64,000 nucleotides of DNA from Cytophagaceae bacterium (GCA_027491315.1 JAIXWL010000010.1:124001-188000); one strand, 5' to 3'. Counted from the stretch's first letter, positions 52,180 to 61,654 are shown. Program-made: numbers and translations. Notes: generated by a model not told the origin, from the letters alone.

Positions 52180-53955
52180 ATGAAAAAGTTAATCATATTC
52201 GCATTAGTAGCGACCGTCGGACTGAGCACTTCATGCTCAGATAGTTTCTTCGACATTCAGCCACAAGGAGCGGCTTCATTAACCTCCTTGAGCAACAAGA
52301 ATGGAGTGAATGCATTATTGATTGGAGCGTACTCATTATTAGACGGAGTTGGTGCCGGTAATACAGGTCGTCAATCAACTATCTCCAATTACGTATTTGG
52401 TGGAATCACTTCTGGTGATGCCGTTAAAGGAACAGATGCTGGTGACCAGCCAGAACAAAGTTTCATTGAGCAATTTAACTGGTTGTCAGATAATACCTAT
52501 TTCCTAGGTAAATGGCAGCATACATACGATGGTGTTGCTCGTGCTAACGAGGCTATCCTTTTAGCAAAAAGTACTGACGTAAAGGATATGACTGATGCTG
52601 AAAGAAATCAAGTAGTTGCTGAAGCTCGTTTCTTACGTGGTCACTATCACTTTGAAGGTAAAAAGATGTGGAACATGATTCCTTACATCGACGAGACTGT
52701 TTACAAGCGTGATGATCCTAACTCAACTAAAATTCCAAATGACAAGGACATTTGGCCAAACATTGAGGCGGATTTCAAATTTGCTATGGAAAACCTTCCA
52801 GCTGTTCAAGCTCAAAAAGGTCGTGCTACAAAATGGGCTGCCATGACATATTTAGCTAAAGCTTATATTTTCCAAAAGAAATGGGCTGCTGCTAAAACAT
52901 TGTTAGAAGATGTTTACAAAAACTCAGGCAAGAAGTTAGTTACTAACTACCATGATAACTACAGAAATACAACGAACAACAACATTGAGTCAATCTTTGA
53001 AGTTCAATTCTCTGTAAACGACGGTTCTACTGGTAACAACGGTAACGCAGGTGATAACCTAAACTGGCCATATTCAGCTAATGCTCCAGGTCGTGGATGT
53101 TGCGGATTCTATTTACCATCTCAAAACTTGGTAAATGCATTCAAAACTTCATCTGATGGTTTACCATTAATTGGAGATAAAGCGGACGGTACAGCAGATA
53201 CTTACAACATGGTTGACCTTCCTAACGATCAAGGTATTCGTTCTTCTACCATTGAATTCAACTTGAATAAATCTATTCCTGTTGACCCTCGTTTAGACTG
53301 GACAGTAGGTCGTCGTGGTGTTCAATTCTTAGATTGGGGTGTAATGCCAGGTTTCCCTTGGATTCGTGACCAAAACTACTCTGGTCCATATACAGGTAAA
53401 AAATGGATGTACTATTTAGCTGACGAAGGTAGTTCAACTCACTCTACTTCCAAGCGTGCAGTTAATAACAACTACCGTTTGTTGAAGATGTCTTCTGTTA
53501 TCCTTTGGTTAGCTGAGTGTGAGGCTGAATTAGGTAACTTAAGTGGTGCTGAAACTTACGTTAACATCATCCGTAACCGTGCTAAAAATGGTTCTGTACA
53601 AGATCCAACTGTAAATTATGTTGTTAACCCTTATCCAACAGGTACATTCGTTGCTAAAGGAAAAGATTATGCATTAAACGCAGTTCGCATGGAAAGCCGT
53701 TTAGAATTTGCCATGGAAGGTCACCGTTTCTTCGACTTAGTTCGTTGGGGAATTGCAGGTCCTTACTTGAACAAGTACATGGCTGAAGAAGCTAAAAACG
53801 GTACTGATATGTCAGGAAGAACCTACAACAAGAGAGGTTACTTAGCTGGTAAAACATTTACTACTGGTAAAAACGAATATTTCCCTCTTCCAAATGATGA
53901 GATCTTAAACTCACAGAAAGATGGAAAGCCAACATTGAAACAAAACAACTACTAG
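52180..53955 (+). CDS. RagB/SusD family nutrient-binding lipoprotein
   Basis: A 591-residue surface lipoprotein that caps the SusC barrel and binds the nutrient. The signal ends in a lipobox (LSTSC, Cys19). The N-terminal SusD-like part and the TPR helices contain EARFLRGHYHFE (about 148-159), and the C-terminal domain has the signature ESRLEFAMEGHRFFDLVRWG (about 503-522). I begin at the ATG at 52180 (MKKLIIFALV), which heads the signal peptide; a TTG seven codons earlier is less likely. Same biased codons as susC, 33 bp downstream of it, and ends at a strong terminator. Confidence 0.97.
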   Translation: MKKLIIFALVATVGLSTSCSDSFFDIQPQGAASLTSLSNKNGVNALLIGAYSLLDGVGAGNTGRQSTISNYVFGGITSGDAVKGTDAGDQPEQSFIEQFNWLSDNTYFLGKWQHTYDGVARANEAILLAKSTDVKDMTDAERNQVVAEARFLRGHYHFEGKKMWNMIPYIDETVYKRDDPNSTKIPNDKDIWPNIEADFKFAMENLPAVQAQKGRATKWAAMTYLAKAYIFQKKWAAAKTLLEDVYKNSGKKLVTNYHDNYRNTTNNNIESIFEVQFSVNDGSTGNNGNAGDNLNWPYSANAPGRGCCGFYLPSQNLVNAFKTSSDGLPLIGDKADGTADTYNMVDLPNDQGIRSSTIEFNLNKSIPVDPRLDWTVGRRGVQFLDWGVMPGFPWIRDQNYSGPYTGKKWMYYLADEGSSTHSTSKRAVNNNYRLLKMSSVILWLAECEAELGNLSGAETYVNIIRNRAKNGSVQDPTVNYVVNPYPTGTFVAKGKDYALNAVRMESRLEFAMEGHRFFDLVRWGIAGPYLNKYMAEEAKNGTDMSGRTYNKRGYLAGKTFTTGKNEYFPLPNDEILNSQKDGKPTLKQNNY

Positions 53956-53975
53956 TCGTTTATTTCATGTTAATT

Positions 53976-54010
53976 AAAAAAGTCAGGACAGCCGTCCTGA
54001 CTTTTTTTTT
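53976..54010 (+). terminator. Rho-independent terminator after susD
   Basis: GTCAGGAC (53982-53989) and GTCCTGAC (53994-54001), 4-base loop, flanked by an A-run and a nine-base T-run. A very strong terminator that closes the susC-susD transcript. Confidence 0.92.
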
Positions 54011-54038
54011 GTACATTTTACTCATCAAAATATAGACC

Positions 54039-54965
54039 ATGAAATATCTACCCATTTTCGCAATTATGGTATGTAATCTTACTGCCTATTCCCAAATCCC
54101 AGCTGGAAAAAGTGTCATCAGTTCTTTGCATATTTTTGATATGAAAACAAAAAAAAGCCAAGAGATTCTGAAAGAACATCGTCACTTTGAAGCGCCCAAT
54201 TGGTCCGTAGATGGTTCTCATTTACTTATCAATAGTGCCGGTTTACTTGAAAAAATTAGTCCATCAGGTGATAAACTTGGGATTTTGCCTACGGGAAGCA
54301 TCCAAAAGTGCAATAATGATCATGGTTATAGTTTTGATGGGAAAACACTTTACATTTCCAGTTCAGACCCGAGCTCAGGCATAAGTGGTTCCCTTATATA
54401 TAAGGTAGGAAGTCAAGGAGGTCAACCTATTCGATTAACGAATCAAGCTCCCTCCTATTGGCACGGCATCTCACCAGATGGAAAGACCATGGTCTATTGT
54501 GCCGAGAGAAATAAAAACTATGATGTATATGCCATGGATACACAAGGAGGAGCAGAAATTAGACTAACTACAGAAGAGGGTTTAGACGATGGGCCGGAGT
54601 ATAGTCCGGATGGAAAATACATCTACTTTAATTCTTTTCGTACCGGTAAAATGCAAATCTGGCGAATGCGTCCAGATGGCAGTCAAGCAGAGCAAATGAC
54701 ATTTGATGATTATTCTACCTGGTTCGCACACATCAGGCCAAATGGAAAAGAGGCTGTCGTGATAAGCTACATAGAGGATCAGAAACAAAGCCATCCATTT
54801 GGCCATCAAGTAAAACTCCGATTGCTACATTTGAAATCTAAAAAAATCCAAGATTTAACCGAGGAATTTTATGGAGGTCAAGGTAGTATCAATGTTCCAT
54901 CCTGGTCTCCTGATGGTTCTAAATTTGCTTATGTTCGTTACGAACTCGAAGACAAAAAACCTTAA
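54039..54965 (+). CDS. TolB-like WD40-type (PD40) beta-propeller exported protein
   Basis: A 308-residue exported protein with a signal peptide (1-18) and repeated PD40 blades, each with a SPDGK/WSPDGS-type turn (visible as WSVDGS, SFDGK, SPDGK, SPDGK, RPDGS and WSPDGS). Such propellers occur in TolB and in unrelated periplasmic proteins; a true TolB role is unlikely because the N-terminal TolB domain is missing. It starts 84 bp after susD, beyond a terminator. Confidence 0.85.
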   Translation: MKYLPIFAIMVCNLTAYSQIPAGKSVISSLHIFDMKTKKSQEILKEHRHFEAPNWSVDGSHLLINSAGLLEKISPSGDKLGILPTGSIQKCNNDHGYSFDGKTLYISSSDPSSGISGSLIYKVGSQGGQPIRLTNQAPSYWHGISPDGKTMVYCAERNKNYDVYAMDTQGGAEIRLTTEEGLDDGPEYSPDGKYIYFNSFRTGKMQIWRMRPDGSQAEQMTFDDYSTWFAHIRPNGKEAVVISYIEDQKQSHPFGHQVKLRLLHLKSKKIQDLTEEFYGGQGSINVPSWSPDGSKFAYVRYELEDKKP

Positions 54966-55000
54966 TCATCAGCTAATTCCGTATATTTACGACTAAATAT

Positions 55001-55732
55001 ATGTCGATGAATCTAGCACAAGCTTTTGATGAAATAGTACAAAGAAGAAGATCAAACAGGAGGTTTGATACGGATATTCAAGTCCCAAATGAGGTCATTC
55101 AAAAAAGTCTTGAACGTGCCATACTTGCACCCAACAGTAGCAATATGCAACTTTGGGAATTTTACTGGATCAACAGTCCTGAAGAAAAAGCAAAATATGA
55201 GCAACTTTGTTTAGGTCAGTCAGCCGCAAGAACGGCTTCCCATCTGATGGTATTTGTTACTAGGCAAGACCATTGGAAAAAACATGCTCAATGGAACATC
55301 GACAAGATAAAAGCATCGATACAAGGTGAGCCCTCTAAATCAGAAAAAAGAGCATTGGATTATTATGGCATACTAATGCCAATTTTGTATCGAACAGATA
55401 TCTTAGGTCTAAGTACCCTTGTTAGACGTGCCATCACCTTTGTTAAAGGTTTCAATAACCCCTTCATGCGATTTGCTGGCCTAGCAGATCAGCGGGTCAT
55501 GGTGCACAAGTCCTGTGCACTGGCTGCCCAAACTTTTATGCTTTCTATTGCTGCTGAGGGTTATGATACTTGCCCGATGGAAGGATTTGACGCCAAGCTG
55601 GTTAAAAGAGCTTTAAATCTCCCAAATGAAGCCGAAATCAATATGATTGTGGCAGTAGGTAAAGGAACAGAAGAAGGAATTTATGGACTTAGGCATCGTT
55701 TACTGCTTGATGAAGTTGTATTCAAGCGTTGA
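55001..55732 (+). CDS. Nitroreductase family protein
   Basis: A 243-residue FMN-dependent oxidoreductase. It starts with the family opening RRRSNRRFD (about 15-23), followed by APNSSNMQLWEFY (about 43-55), QTFMLSIAAEGYDTCPMEGFD (about 186-206) and VAVGKG (about 220-225), which together match the nitroreductase fold and FMN site. Substrate unknown. The 3' end abuts the 3' end of priA (55732/55733). Confidence 0.88.
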   Translation: MSMNLAQAFDEIVQRRRSNRRFDTDIQVPNEVIQKSLERAILAPNSSNMQLWEFYWINSPEEKAKYEQLCLGQSAARTASHLMVFVTRQDHWKKHAQWNIDKIKASIQGEPSKSEKRALDYYGILMPILYRTDILGLSTLVRRAITFVKGFNNPFMRFAGLADQRVMVHKSCALAAQTFMLSIAAEGYDTCPMEGFDAKLVKRALNLPNEAEINMIVAVGKGTEEGIYGLRHRLLLDEVVFKR

Positions 55733-58234
55733 TCATAAACAATCCACATCAATGATAAGCTGAACACCTTTACAAGCTGGATTAGATGATTGTATCTCTA
55801 ATTCTTTCCTTAAGGCTTCTTTAAACTTGGCTAAGGCTAAACCTTTCTCAATTTTTATTAAAATCTCCATGGCGTATTGGTTCCTAATGCGCTCAATCAA
55901 GGGTTTTTCTGGCCCCAATACACGGCCATGACCAAACTTCTCTTTTAAAGCCATCCCCAAATGCCTAGCAGCCGTTTCGACACGGGCTGCTTCCATATTT
56001 CGAAGAGTCAATTTAATCAAGCGACTAAAAGGAGGATAATGATAACCTTCTCTTTCTATGATTTCCTCAGCATACATGGCCTCAAAATTATTCTGCAAAA
56101 TATGATCAAATAAGGGATGGGTAGGTTGATTAGTTTGAATATAGACTTGCCCTTGTTCTTCTCTCCTACCTGCTCTTCCTGCCACCTGACAAATCAACTG
56201 AAAGGCCCGTTCATGTGCCCTAAAGTCAGGGAAGTTGATGGCCTTATCTGCATCGAAAATTGCCACCATGGATAAACCTTCAAAATCCAAACCCTTGGCA
56301 ACCATTTGAGTTCCCACCAACACATCTATATTTCCAGACGTAATTTCTGCTAAAAGTGAACTAAAAGCCGTTTTAGAGCGAGTGGTATCTAAATCCATTC
56401 GCCCAATTCTAGCATCCGGCATATGAAGTTGCAATTCTTCTTCCAACTTCTCCGTTCCATAGCCCATGGTTTTCAATTGTGTACTACCACAAGCGGCACA
56501 ACGCCGTAATAAACCTTCCCGATAGCCACAATAATGACAACGAAGCTCTTGATCACGTGCGTGAAAGGTTAAGCTCACATCGCATTGATTGCAACTAGCT
56601 ATCCAATCACAATCTTGGCATTGAATATATGGGGAATATCCTCGCCTATTTTGAAACAATAAACTTTGCTTTCCCCGGTTAAAATTATCCTCTAAAGCAG
56701 CAATCAAATCCACCGAAAAGCCCCCTTTCATTTGCTTCATTTTTTGAGCATACTTAGTATCTAATAAGGTGATTTGGGGTAACTGAGCCTTACCATAACG
56801 CTCCTTCAAGGCAACTAATCCATATTTGCCTTCCTTTGCCTGGTAATAGGATTCTATGGAAGGTGTTGCAGAACCTAAAAGTACTTTAGCCCCTTGTTGC
56901 TTAGCTAATACAACCGCCACATCACGGGCATGGTAACGAGGGGCTGGATCAACCTGCTTAAAGGAGGACTCATGTTCTTCATCCACGATAACTAAACCTA
57001 AATTGGAGAAAGGTAAAAAGACCGAAGACCGAACACCCACGACAAATGGATATTTTCCCTCAACAATGGACTTCCAAACTTCCACCCGTTCATTATCAGA
57101 AAACTTGGAATGATAAATTCCAACTTGCTCACCAAAAATTCGTTTAAGTCGTAATACAATTTGGGTAGTAAGGGCAATTTCTGGCAATAAATAAAGTACT
57201 TGATTGCCATTAGCTAGCGCTTCTTGAATTAATTTAATATATATCTCTGTTTTACCACTTCCGGTAATTCCATGCAACAATACCACGTCCTTTTCTTGAA
57301 ATTGCTTTAAAATGGAATGGTAAGCCAAATTTTGTGCATGATTTAAATCAAAAGCCGCAGGGATGAAATCCTCCGAGTCTTGTCCAAAGCGAGAAACTAC
57401 TACCTCAAAACTCTCAAAAATCTGATTTTTTAGCAGGGTTTGTAGTGAACTCTCCGATAATTCGGCTTGCGTAAAACTCGATTTTTCCAGTCCTTTTTGA
57501 TTGATTTCTGGATTCCGTAAAACTGGAATAAATTGAAGATAATGCAAGAGTATACCCAATTGCTTAGGCTTAGATTCCAATTGCTGAATAAGCTCCACCA
57601 ACTTTTCCTTATTTTCAAAAGGTTCTGCCAAGCGAATTTTCCGCAACACTTTTGGTGTGTACCGATCTTTCAATTCATCAAATATCAAAACAGCTTGTTT
57701 GGCTACTAGGGATTTTATTAGATGATACGGACTTTTTAATTCGGCAATTTGAGCTACCTCATCGTAGGATAAAGAACCTTTTTCTTGAATCGCCTTAAAA
57801 ACAATCTGTTCCTTTTCATTTAATTGGGTTTCTTCTGAATAGGCCGGATTAATTTGAACTTTCGATTGACTAGAAATCTTCAATCCTGCAGGTAAAGCTA
57901 TTTGAAAAACCTCTCCTGGATAACACATATAATAATCTGCAACCCAATGAAATAGCTTGATTTGAGAAGTAGTCACCAATGGACTATCATCTAAAATTTC
58001 TAAAATATACTTAGCCTGATATTGCTTGGGAGGTTGATGATGCACCTGTACAATCACGGCAGTTAGCACTTTAGAGGAACCAAAAGGAACTACAATTCGA
58101 ATTCCTTCTTGCACCAAATCAGCCCATTGCCGAGGAACACGGTAGGTAAAATACCGTGGAATAGGTAAGGGAAGCAGTGCATCCACAAATACCGTTAATT
58201 CCTCTGAAGACGACAATGCTGTTGACTCGATCAT
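55733..58234 (-). CDS. priA: Primosomal protein N' (replication restart helicase PriA)
   Basis: An 833-residue helicase that restarts stalled replication forks. The N-terminal DNA-binding domain (1-110) is followed by the helicase core: Walker A HGITGSGKTE (about 323-332), Walker B VIVDEEHESS (DEEH, about 419), GSATPS, and motif VI QVAGRAGR. The zinc region with eight cysteines (CQDCDWIASCNQCDV, then CHYCGYREGLLRRCAACGS) is intact. I start at 58234 (MIESTALSSS); the 13-codon extension is possible but not conserved-looking. Confidence 0.95.
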   Translation of the reverse strand: MIESTALSSSEELTVFVDALLPLPIPRYFTYRVPRQWADLVQEGIRIVVPFGSSKVLTAVIVQVHHQPPKQYQAKYILEILDDSPLVTTSQIKLFHWVADYYMCYPGEVFQIALPAGLKISSQSKVQINPAYSEETQLNEKEQIVFKAIQEKGSLSYDEVAQIAELKSPYHLIKSLVAKQAVLIFDELKDRYTPKVLRKIRLAEPFENKEKLVELIQQLESKPKQLGILLHYLQFIPVLRNPEINQKGLEKSSFTQAELSESSLQTLLKNQIFESFEVVVSRFGQDSEDFIPAAFDLNHAQNLAYHSILKQFQEKDVVLLHGITGSGKTEIYIKLIQEALANGNQVLYLLPEIALTTQIVLRLKRIFGEQVGIYHSKFSDNERVEVWKSIVEGKYPFVVGVRSSVFLPFSNLGLVIVDEEHESSFKQVDPAPRYHARDVAVVLAKQQGAKVLLGSATPSIESYYQAKEGKYGLVALKERYGKAQLPQITLLDTKYAQKMKQMKGGFSVDLIAALEDNFNRGKQSLLFQNRRGYSPYIQCQDCDWIASCNQCDVSLTFHARDQELRCHYCGYREGLLRRCAACGSTQLKTMGYGTEKLEEELQLHMPDARIGRMDLDTTRSKTAFSSLLAEITSGNIDVLVGTQMVAKGLDFEGLSMVAIFDADKAINFPDFRAHERAFQLICQVAGRAGRREEQGQVYIQTNQPTHPLFDHILQNNFEAMYAEEIIEREGYHYPPFSRLIKLTLRNMEAARVETAARHLGMALKEKFGHGRVLGPEKPLIERIRNQYAMEILIKIEKGLALAKFKEALRKELEIQSSNPACKGVQLIIDVDCL

Positions 58235-58293
58235 GTTAACTACAAAGAAAAGGAAAGATTCGGGTACTGGCAAGCTTGGCTATTTAGCCAAGT

Positions 58294-58887
58294 CTAAGGT
58301 TTCCATTGCAGGGTTTGAATTAAATGAATGGCATCTTTTTTCAAAAACTGAATGACTGGAGCTAAAGAGTCATTTTGCGTTGCGGTTTTTACATAAACAG
58401 CTCCACGTAAATAATGATGTATACTATCGGTAGTAAAAAATTGAAAGGAGGTAGCCACTTCCCCATCCAATTCAATGATTCCAGCTTTTCTTCCAGATCG
58501 AGTAGTCATAACATACTCTTGAATTCCTCTTGCCTTACCTTGGTGTTTAGAGGCCAAAGTATAGGCATCATTGATGAGATTAGCCAATTTCTTTTGATCC
58601 TTATTCAAAGGTTTATAAGTAAGCTGAATAAAAGCATGCCATTGAGGATAATAAATATATAACCAATGAGGCTCCGCCCAAGAAACCGTATCAGGCATCA
58701 CTCGGGCATATTGGGAAACTTGAAAACTAAATGGATGACCTTTTTCTAGATCTTGATACTTAGCCTTGGGTAAGATGATTCGGTTGTAGCCTTTTGGACG
58801 TGGTAAATCTGCTTTATCCTCTTTATTCTGTTGAGAGCAAGAAAAGCAAAAACCCATAACAACAAACATATAAATCCAGTGGCGCAT
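58294..58887 (-). CDS. gldD: Gliding motility lipoprotein GldD
   Basis: A 197-residue lipoprotein: signal ends in FCFSC (lipobox Cys17). The block PRPKGYNRIILPKAKY (about 29-44) is the GldD hallmark. GldD is required for gliding and for type IX secretion in Flavobacterium, although its precise task is unknown. It lies between priA (59 bp downstream) and plsC (9 bp upstream) on the same strand, far from gldMN. Confidence 0.9.
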   Translation of the reverse strand: MRHWIYMFVVMGFCFSCSQQNKEDKADLPRPKGYNRIILPKAKYQDLEKGHPFSFQVSQYARVMPDTVSWAEPHWLYIYYPQWHAFIQLTYKPLNKDQKKLANLINDAYTLASKHQGKARGIQEYVMTTRSGRKAGIIELDGEVATSFQFFTTDSIHHYLRGAVYVKTATQNDSLAPVIQFLKKDAIHLIQTLQWKP

Positions 58888-58896
58888 AAGACCCGA

Positions 58897-59667
58897 TTAT
58901 TGAGGTTCGTCTAATTGATAGTATTTCAAAATGGGATCTTGAATAATATGGTATAATTTCTCCCGTAACATGGGAACATCTTCCATACTTAGCCCTTTGG
59001 TGATGATGGGAGGATGTATTTCTGCCCGAATAACACCGGGACGAATCATCAAAGGCTTATCTGAAAATATTTGATAATTATTAAATAAACTAATAGGGAC
59101 TAAGGGAACTTGTTGCTGAATAGCCATAATTAAAGCCCCATCTTTCAATGGTTTAGCCATGTATGGATATTTTTTGGAGACAATGCCGCCTTCAGGAAAG
59201 ATGGCAATACTTCTCCCGGTTTGCAAGGCTCGAAGGGCTTTGGATAAAGAACCCGCTCGACTGGCATTGTCAGAACGATTGACTAATATATTCAATCGAG
59301 CGTACATGTAACCAAAAAGAGGTAGTTTCCCCAATGAACTTTTCCCGACAAAAGCGGTATAATGTTGCAACAAATAAACGATGACAGGAATATCCAAAAA
59401 TGAAAAATGATTGGCACAAAAAACATAATTCTGCTTCTTATCAGGAACAAAATGATGTTTTACCTCAAAACGGATAAAGCTGAAAAAGAAAAAACACTTG
59501 GACCATACACGCACCAATTTGGCAGCGTATTTACGGTAACTGATTTTCTGAAGTAAAATGAATATGAATGGATAAAAAAGCAAGAAAATGGCTATGAACC
59601 AAAACATGGACCATAAGGTAAAAAGCCCTATGAATGGACTAGCAAGAAATGCATTCTTTTTTTTCAT
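58897..59667 (-). CDS. plsC: 1-acyl-sn-glycerol-3-phosphate acyltransferase (PlsC family)
   Basis: A 256-residue membrane-bound acyltransferase that makes phosphatidic acid. The catalytic HX4D motif is in ANHFSFLD (about 85-92) and the glycerolphosphate-binding FPEGG (about 157-161) follows. Two hydrophobic segments lie near the N-terminus. It sits between pyk (separated by a terminator) and gldD. Confidence 0.93.
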   Translation of the reverse strand: MKKKNAFLASPFIGLFTLWSMFWFIAIFLLFYPFIFILLQKISYRKYAAKLVRVWSKCFFFFSFIRFEVKHHFVPDKKQNYVFCANHFSFLDIPVIVYLLQHYTAFVGKSSLGKLPLFGYMYARLNILVNRSDNASRAGSLSKALRALQTGRSIAIFPEGGIVSKKYPYMAKPLKDGALIMAIQQQVPLVPISLFNNYQIFSDKPLMIRPGVIRAEIHPPIITKGLSMEDVPMLREKLYHIIQDPILKYYQLDEPQ

Positions 59668-59689
59668 GCTTAATGAACCAAAATATAAA

Positions 59690-59724
59690 CAATTAGGGGT
59701 TGATTATTCAACCACCCCTAATTG
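59690..59724 (-). terminator. Rho-independent terminator overlapping the pyk stop codon
   Basis: CAATTAGGGG (59690-59699) and CCCCTAATTG (59715-59724) form a perfect 10-bp stem, extended by TTGA/TCAA. On the minus strand the left arm (from 59724) covers the last codons of pyk (LGVVE, stop at 59704-59706), and the stem is followed by TTTATATTTT. The coding end itself is thus part of the hairpin. Confidence 0.7.
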
Positions 59725-61176
59725 CACTGTATTGGTCTTCTTACCCGAATGGGCAGGAATTGACAAGGTTGTCACAAAAACATCCCCGGCAGATAATAAT
59801 TGATCTTGCTTTAATTTATCCACCATGGCAGCTACCGTCTTTTCAGCACTATCAGCCGATGGATCATAAAAGAAAACTTTCACTCCCCAAAGTAAGCCCA
59901 TGGTAGACATTAATTGCTTATCGGAAGTAAAGACGTATAAATCCGCTTTGGGGCGGTGAGCTGATAAACGGAAAGCCGTATGACCAGAATTAGTAATACA
60001 AAGAATCGCTTTGGCTTTGGAGTCACGAGCTAAACGGCATGCACCGGCAATCAAACGATCGGTTAATGCAACCTCTTTTGAACCTTGAGCCAAGGCATGG
60101 TTTTTAAAATAAATGGCTACCTCATCTCCTTTAACTACAGAAATTGCATTTTGCTGTTGCTCCACTATTTCGTGAATATGAGCCATGGTTTCCACCGCTT
60201 TAATCGGATATGAACCAGAAGCTGATTCTCCACTTAACATGGTGGCTGATGCTCCCTGAAGTACGGCATTAGCTACGTCAGAAGTCTCTGCACGAGTAGG
60301 AACCGGGTTTTGAATCATGGATTCCAACATTTGAGTTGCCACAATAACCGGCTTTCCAGCTGCTGTACATTTCTCAACCATTACTTTTTGTAAGTATGGA
60401 ACTACGGCTCCATCCATCTCCACACCCAAATCACCACGAGCTACCATGATACCATCCGTAGCTTCAATAATTTCATCTAAATGATCAATAGCCTCCGGCT
60501 TTTCAATCTTAGCAATAACCCGTGTATTTTTACCGTAGGCTTTAATTTTTTCTTTAATATCCCAAATGTCTGAAGCCTTACGAACAAAAGATAAAGCAAC
60601 CCAATCAACACCATGGTCTAAACCAAAATATAAATCTGCTTCATCCTTGGGAGTTAAACAAGGCAAAGAAACCTTCGTACCAGGTAAGTTAATACCTTTC
60701 TTTGATTTCAAAATACCTCCATAAACCACTTCAGTAAGTACTTCTTTCTTTTCTTTATCGATGGCAAGCACTTTCACCTCTAAATTTCCATCATCCATCA
60801 AAATGCGCTCACCTACATTGACATCTAAATACATAGAAGTATAGGTCGTTCCTACTTTCTCGGATGTTCCTAGCAGGTTTTCATCCATCGCAAAGATGAG
60901 TTGTTTACCTGCTTCTAAAACCACACCATTATTTTCCACCATTTGCGTCCTAATTTTAGGACCTTGCAAATCTTGAAGAATACATAAATTCATTCCCAAT
61001 TCTTCGCTAATGGAACGAATGGTTTTTAAGCGCTCTAAATGATCTTCATGAGTTCCGTGAGAGAAATTAAGACGGAATACATTTACTCCAGCTTTGGCTA
61101 ATTGAATTAAGGATTCTCTTGATTCAGATACTGGACCTACAGTGGCTACTATTTTTGTCTTGCGTTGATACGACAT
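59704..61176 (-). CDS. pyk: Pyruvate kinase
   Basis: Converts phosphoenolpyruvate and ADP to pyruvate and ATP. The 490-residue protein begins KIVATVGPVS (about 8-17), has the FRLNFSHG substrate motif (about 34-41), the PK signature IAKIEKPEAID (about 217-227), and VARGDLGVEM (about 242-251), MLESM. Normal length. A hairpin overlaps its stop codon; upstream (61200-61210, minus strand) lies TAACTTGCAGG, the same sequence as upstream of susC. Confidence 0.97.
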   Translation of the reverse strand: MSYQRKTKIVATVGPVSESRESLIQLAKAGVNVFRLNFSHGTHEDHLERLKTIRSISEELGMNLCILQDLQGPKIRTQMVENNGVVLEAGKQLIFAMDENLLGTSEKVGTTYTSMYLDVNVGERILMDDGNLEVKVLAIDKEKKEVLTEVVYGGILKSKKGINLPGTKVSLPCLTPKDEADLYFGLDHGVDWVALSFVRKASDIWDIKEKIKAYGKNTRVIAKIEKPEAIDHLDEIIEATDGIMVARGDLGVEMDGAVVPYLQKVMVEKCTAAGKPVIVATQMLESMIQNPVPTRAETSDVANAVLQGASATMLSGESASGSYPIKAVETMAHIHEIVEQQQNAISVVKGDEVAIYFKNHALAQGSKEVALTDRLIAGACRLARDSKAKAILCITNSGHTAFRLSAHRPKADLYVFTSDKQLMSTMGLLWGVKVFFYDPSADSAEKTVAAMVDKLKQDQLLSAGDVFVTTLSIPAHSGKKTNTVQLGVVE

Positions 61177-61199
61177 ATATACTTAATTATTCAATTTAC

Positions 61200-61210
61200 C
61201 CTGCAAGTTA
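61200..61210 (-). promoter_or_regulatory. Putative -7 region of pyk
   Basis: Minus strand TAACTTGCAGG, identical to the box upstream of susC, 24 bp before the pyk ATG. Similar to boxes before pyrH and ubiE. No clear -33 element. Confidence 0.4.
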
Positions 61211-61277
61211 CAGTTTAGTCATCAAAAAATTGAATAATTGTATTAAATCATACCCAAAAAACACGGTAAACTCACTT

Positions 61278-61538
61278 TTATAAAGAATAAACCAATTTTT
61301 CCGAGACAAAAAGCCTTAATTCAAAATCAAACTTGACAGGTGAACTATATTTATAGCTTTTACTAAAAGCACAAAAGGTAATGGGGGCACCCATATCTTT
61401 CAAAACTTCAAGATAAGAGTTTAACTGACGGGGTGACATCTGTAAATGCTCTGCTAAAGAGGCAGCGGAACCTGTAGATTCATGTTGAATTAATCGATGA
61501 ATTCGATGAAGTCTTTCTAATTGTTTAAGGCATTGCAT
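61278..61538 (-). CDS. Small HTH (DeoR/HTH_11-like) DNA-binding protein
   Basis: An 86-residue protein whose first half is a winged-helix/HTH_11-type domain: RLHRIHRLIQ (about 9-18), SAASLAEHLQMSPRQLNSYL (about 24-43) is the helix-turn-helix, and DMGAPI (about 48-53) the wing. The C-terminus (FDFELRLFVSEKLVYSL) has no recognisable partner domain, so it looks like the HTH part of a longer regulator on its own. It lies between gldN and pyk with its own spacers; role unknown. Confidence 0.7.
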   Translation of the reverse strand: MQCLKQLERLHRIHRLIQHESTGSAASLAEHLQMSPRQLNSYLEVLKDMGAPITFCAFSKSYKYSSPVKFDFELRLFVSEKLVYSL

Positions 61539-61628
61539 GGTTAGGTATTTAATGCCACAATTTCGGTTTTAAAAGTTGATTTGGATATAAAAAAATTGGT
61601 AAAAAAATAGAAATATCAACTTCTTGAA

Positions 61629-61654
61629 CAAAAAAAGGAGGCCTTAGCCTCCTT
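61629..61654 (-). terminator. Rho-independent terminator after gldN
   Basis: AAGGAGGC (61635-61642) and GCCTCCTT (61647-61654) form a perfect 8-bp stem with loop CTTA; the A-run on its left is a T-run on the minus strand. It lies 23 bp after the gldN stop. Confidence 0.85.
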
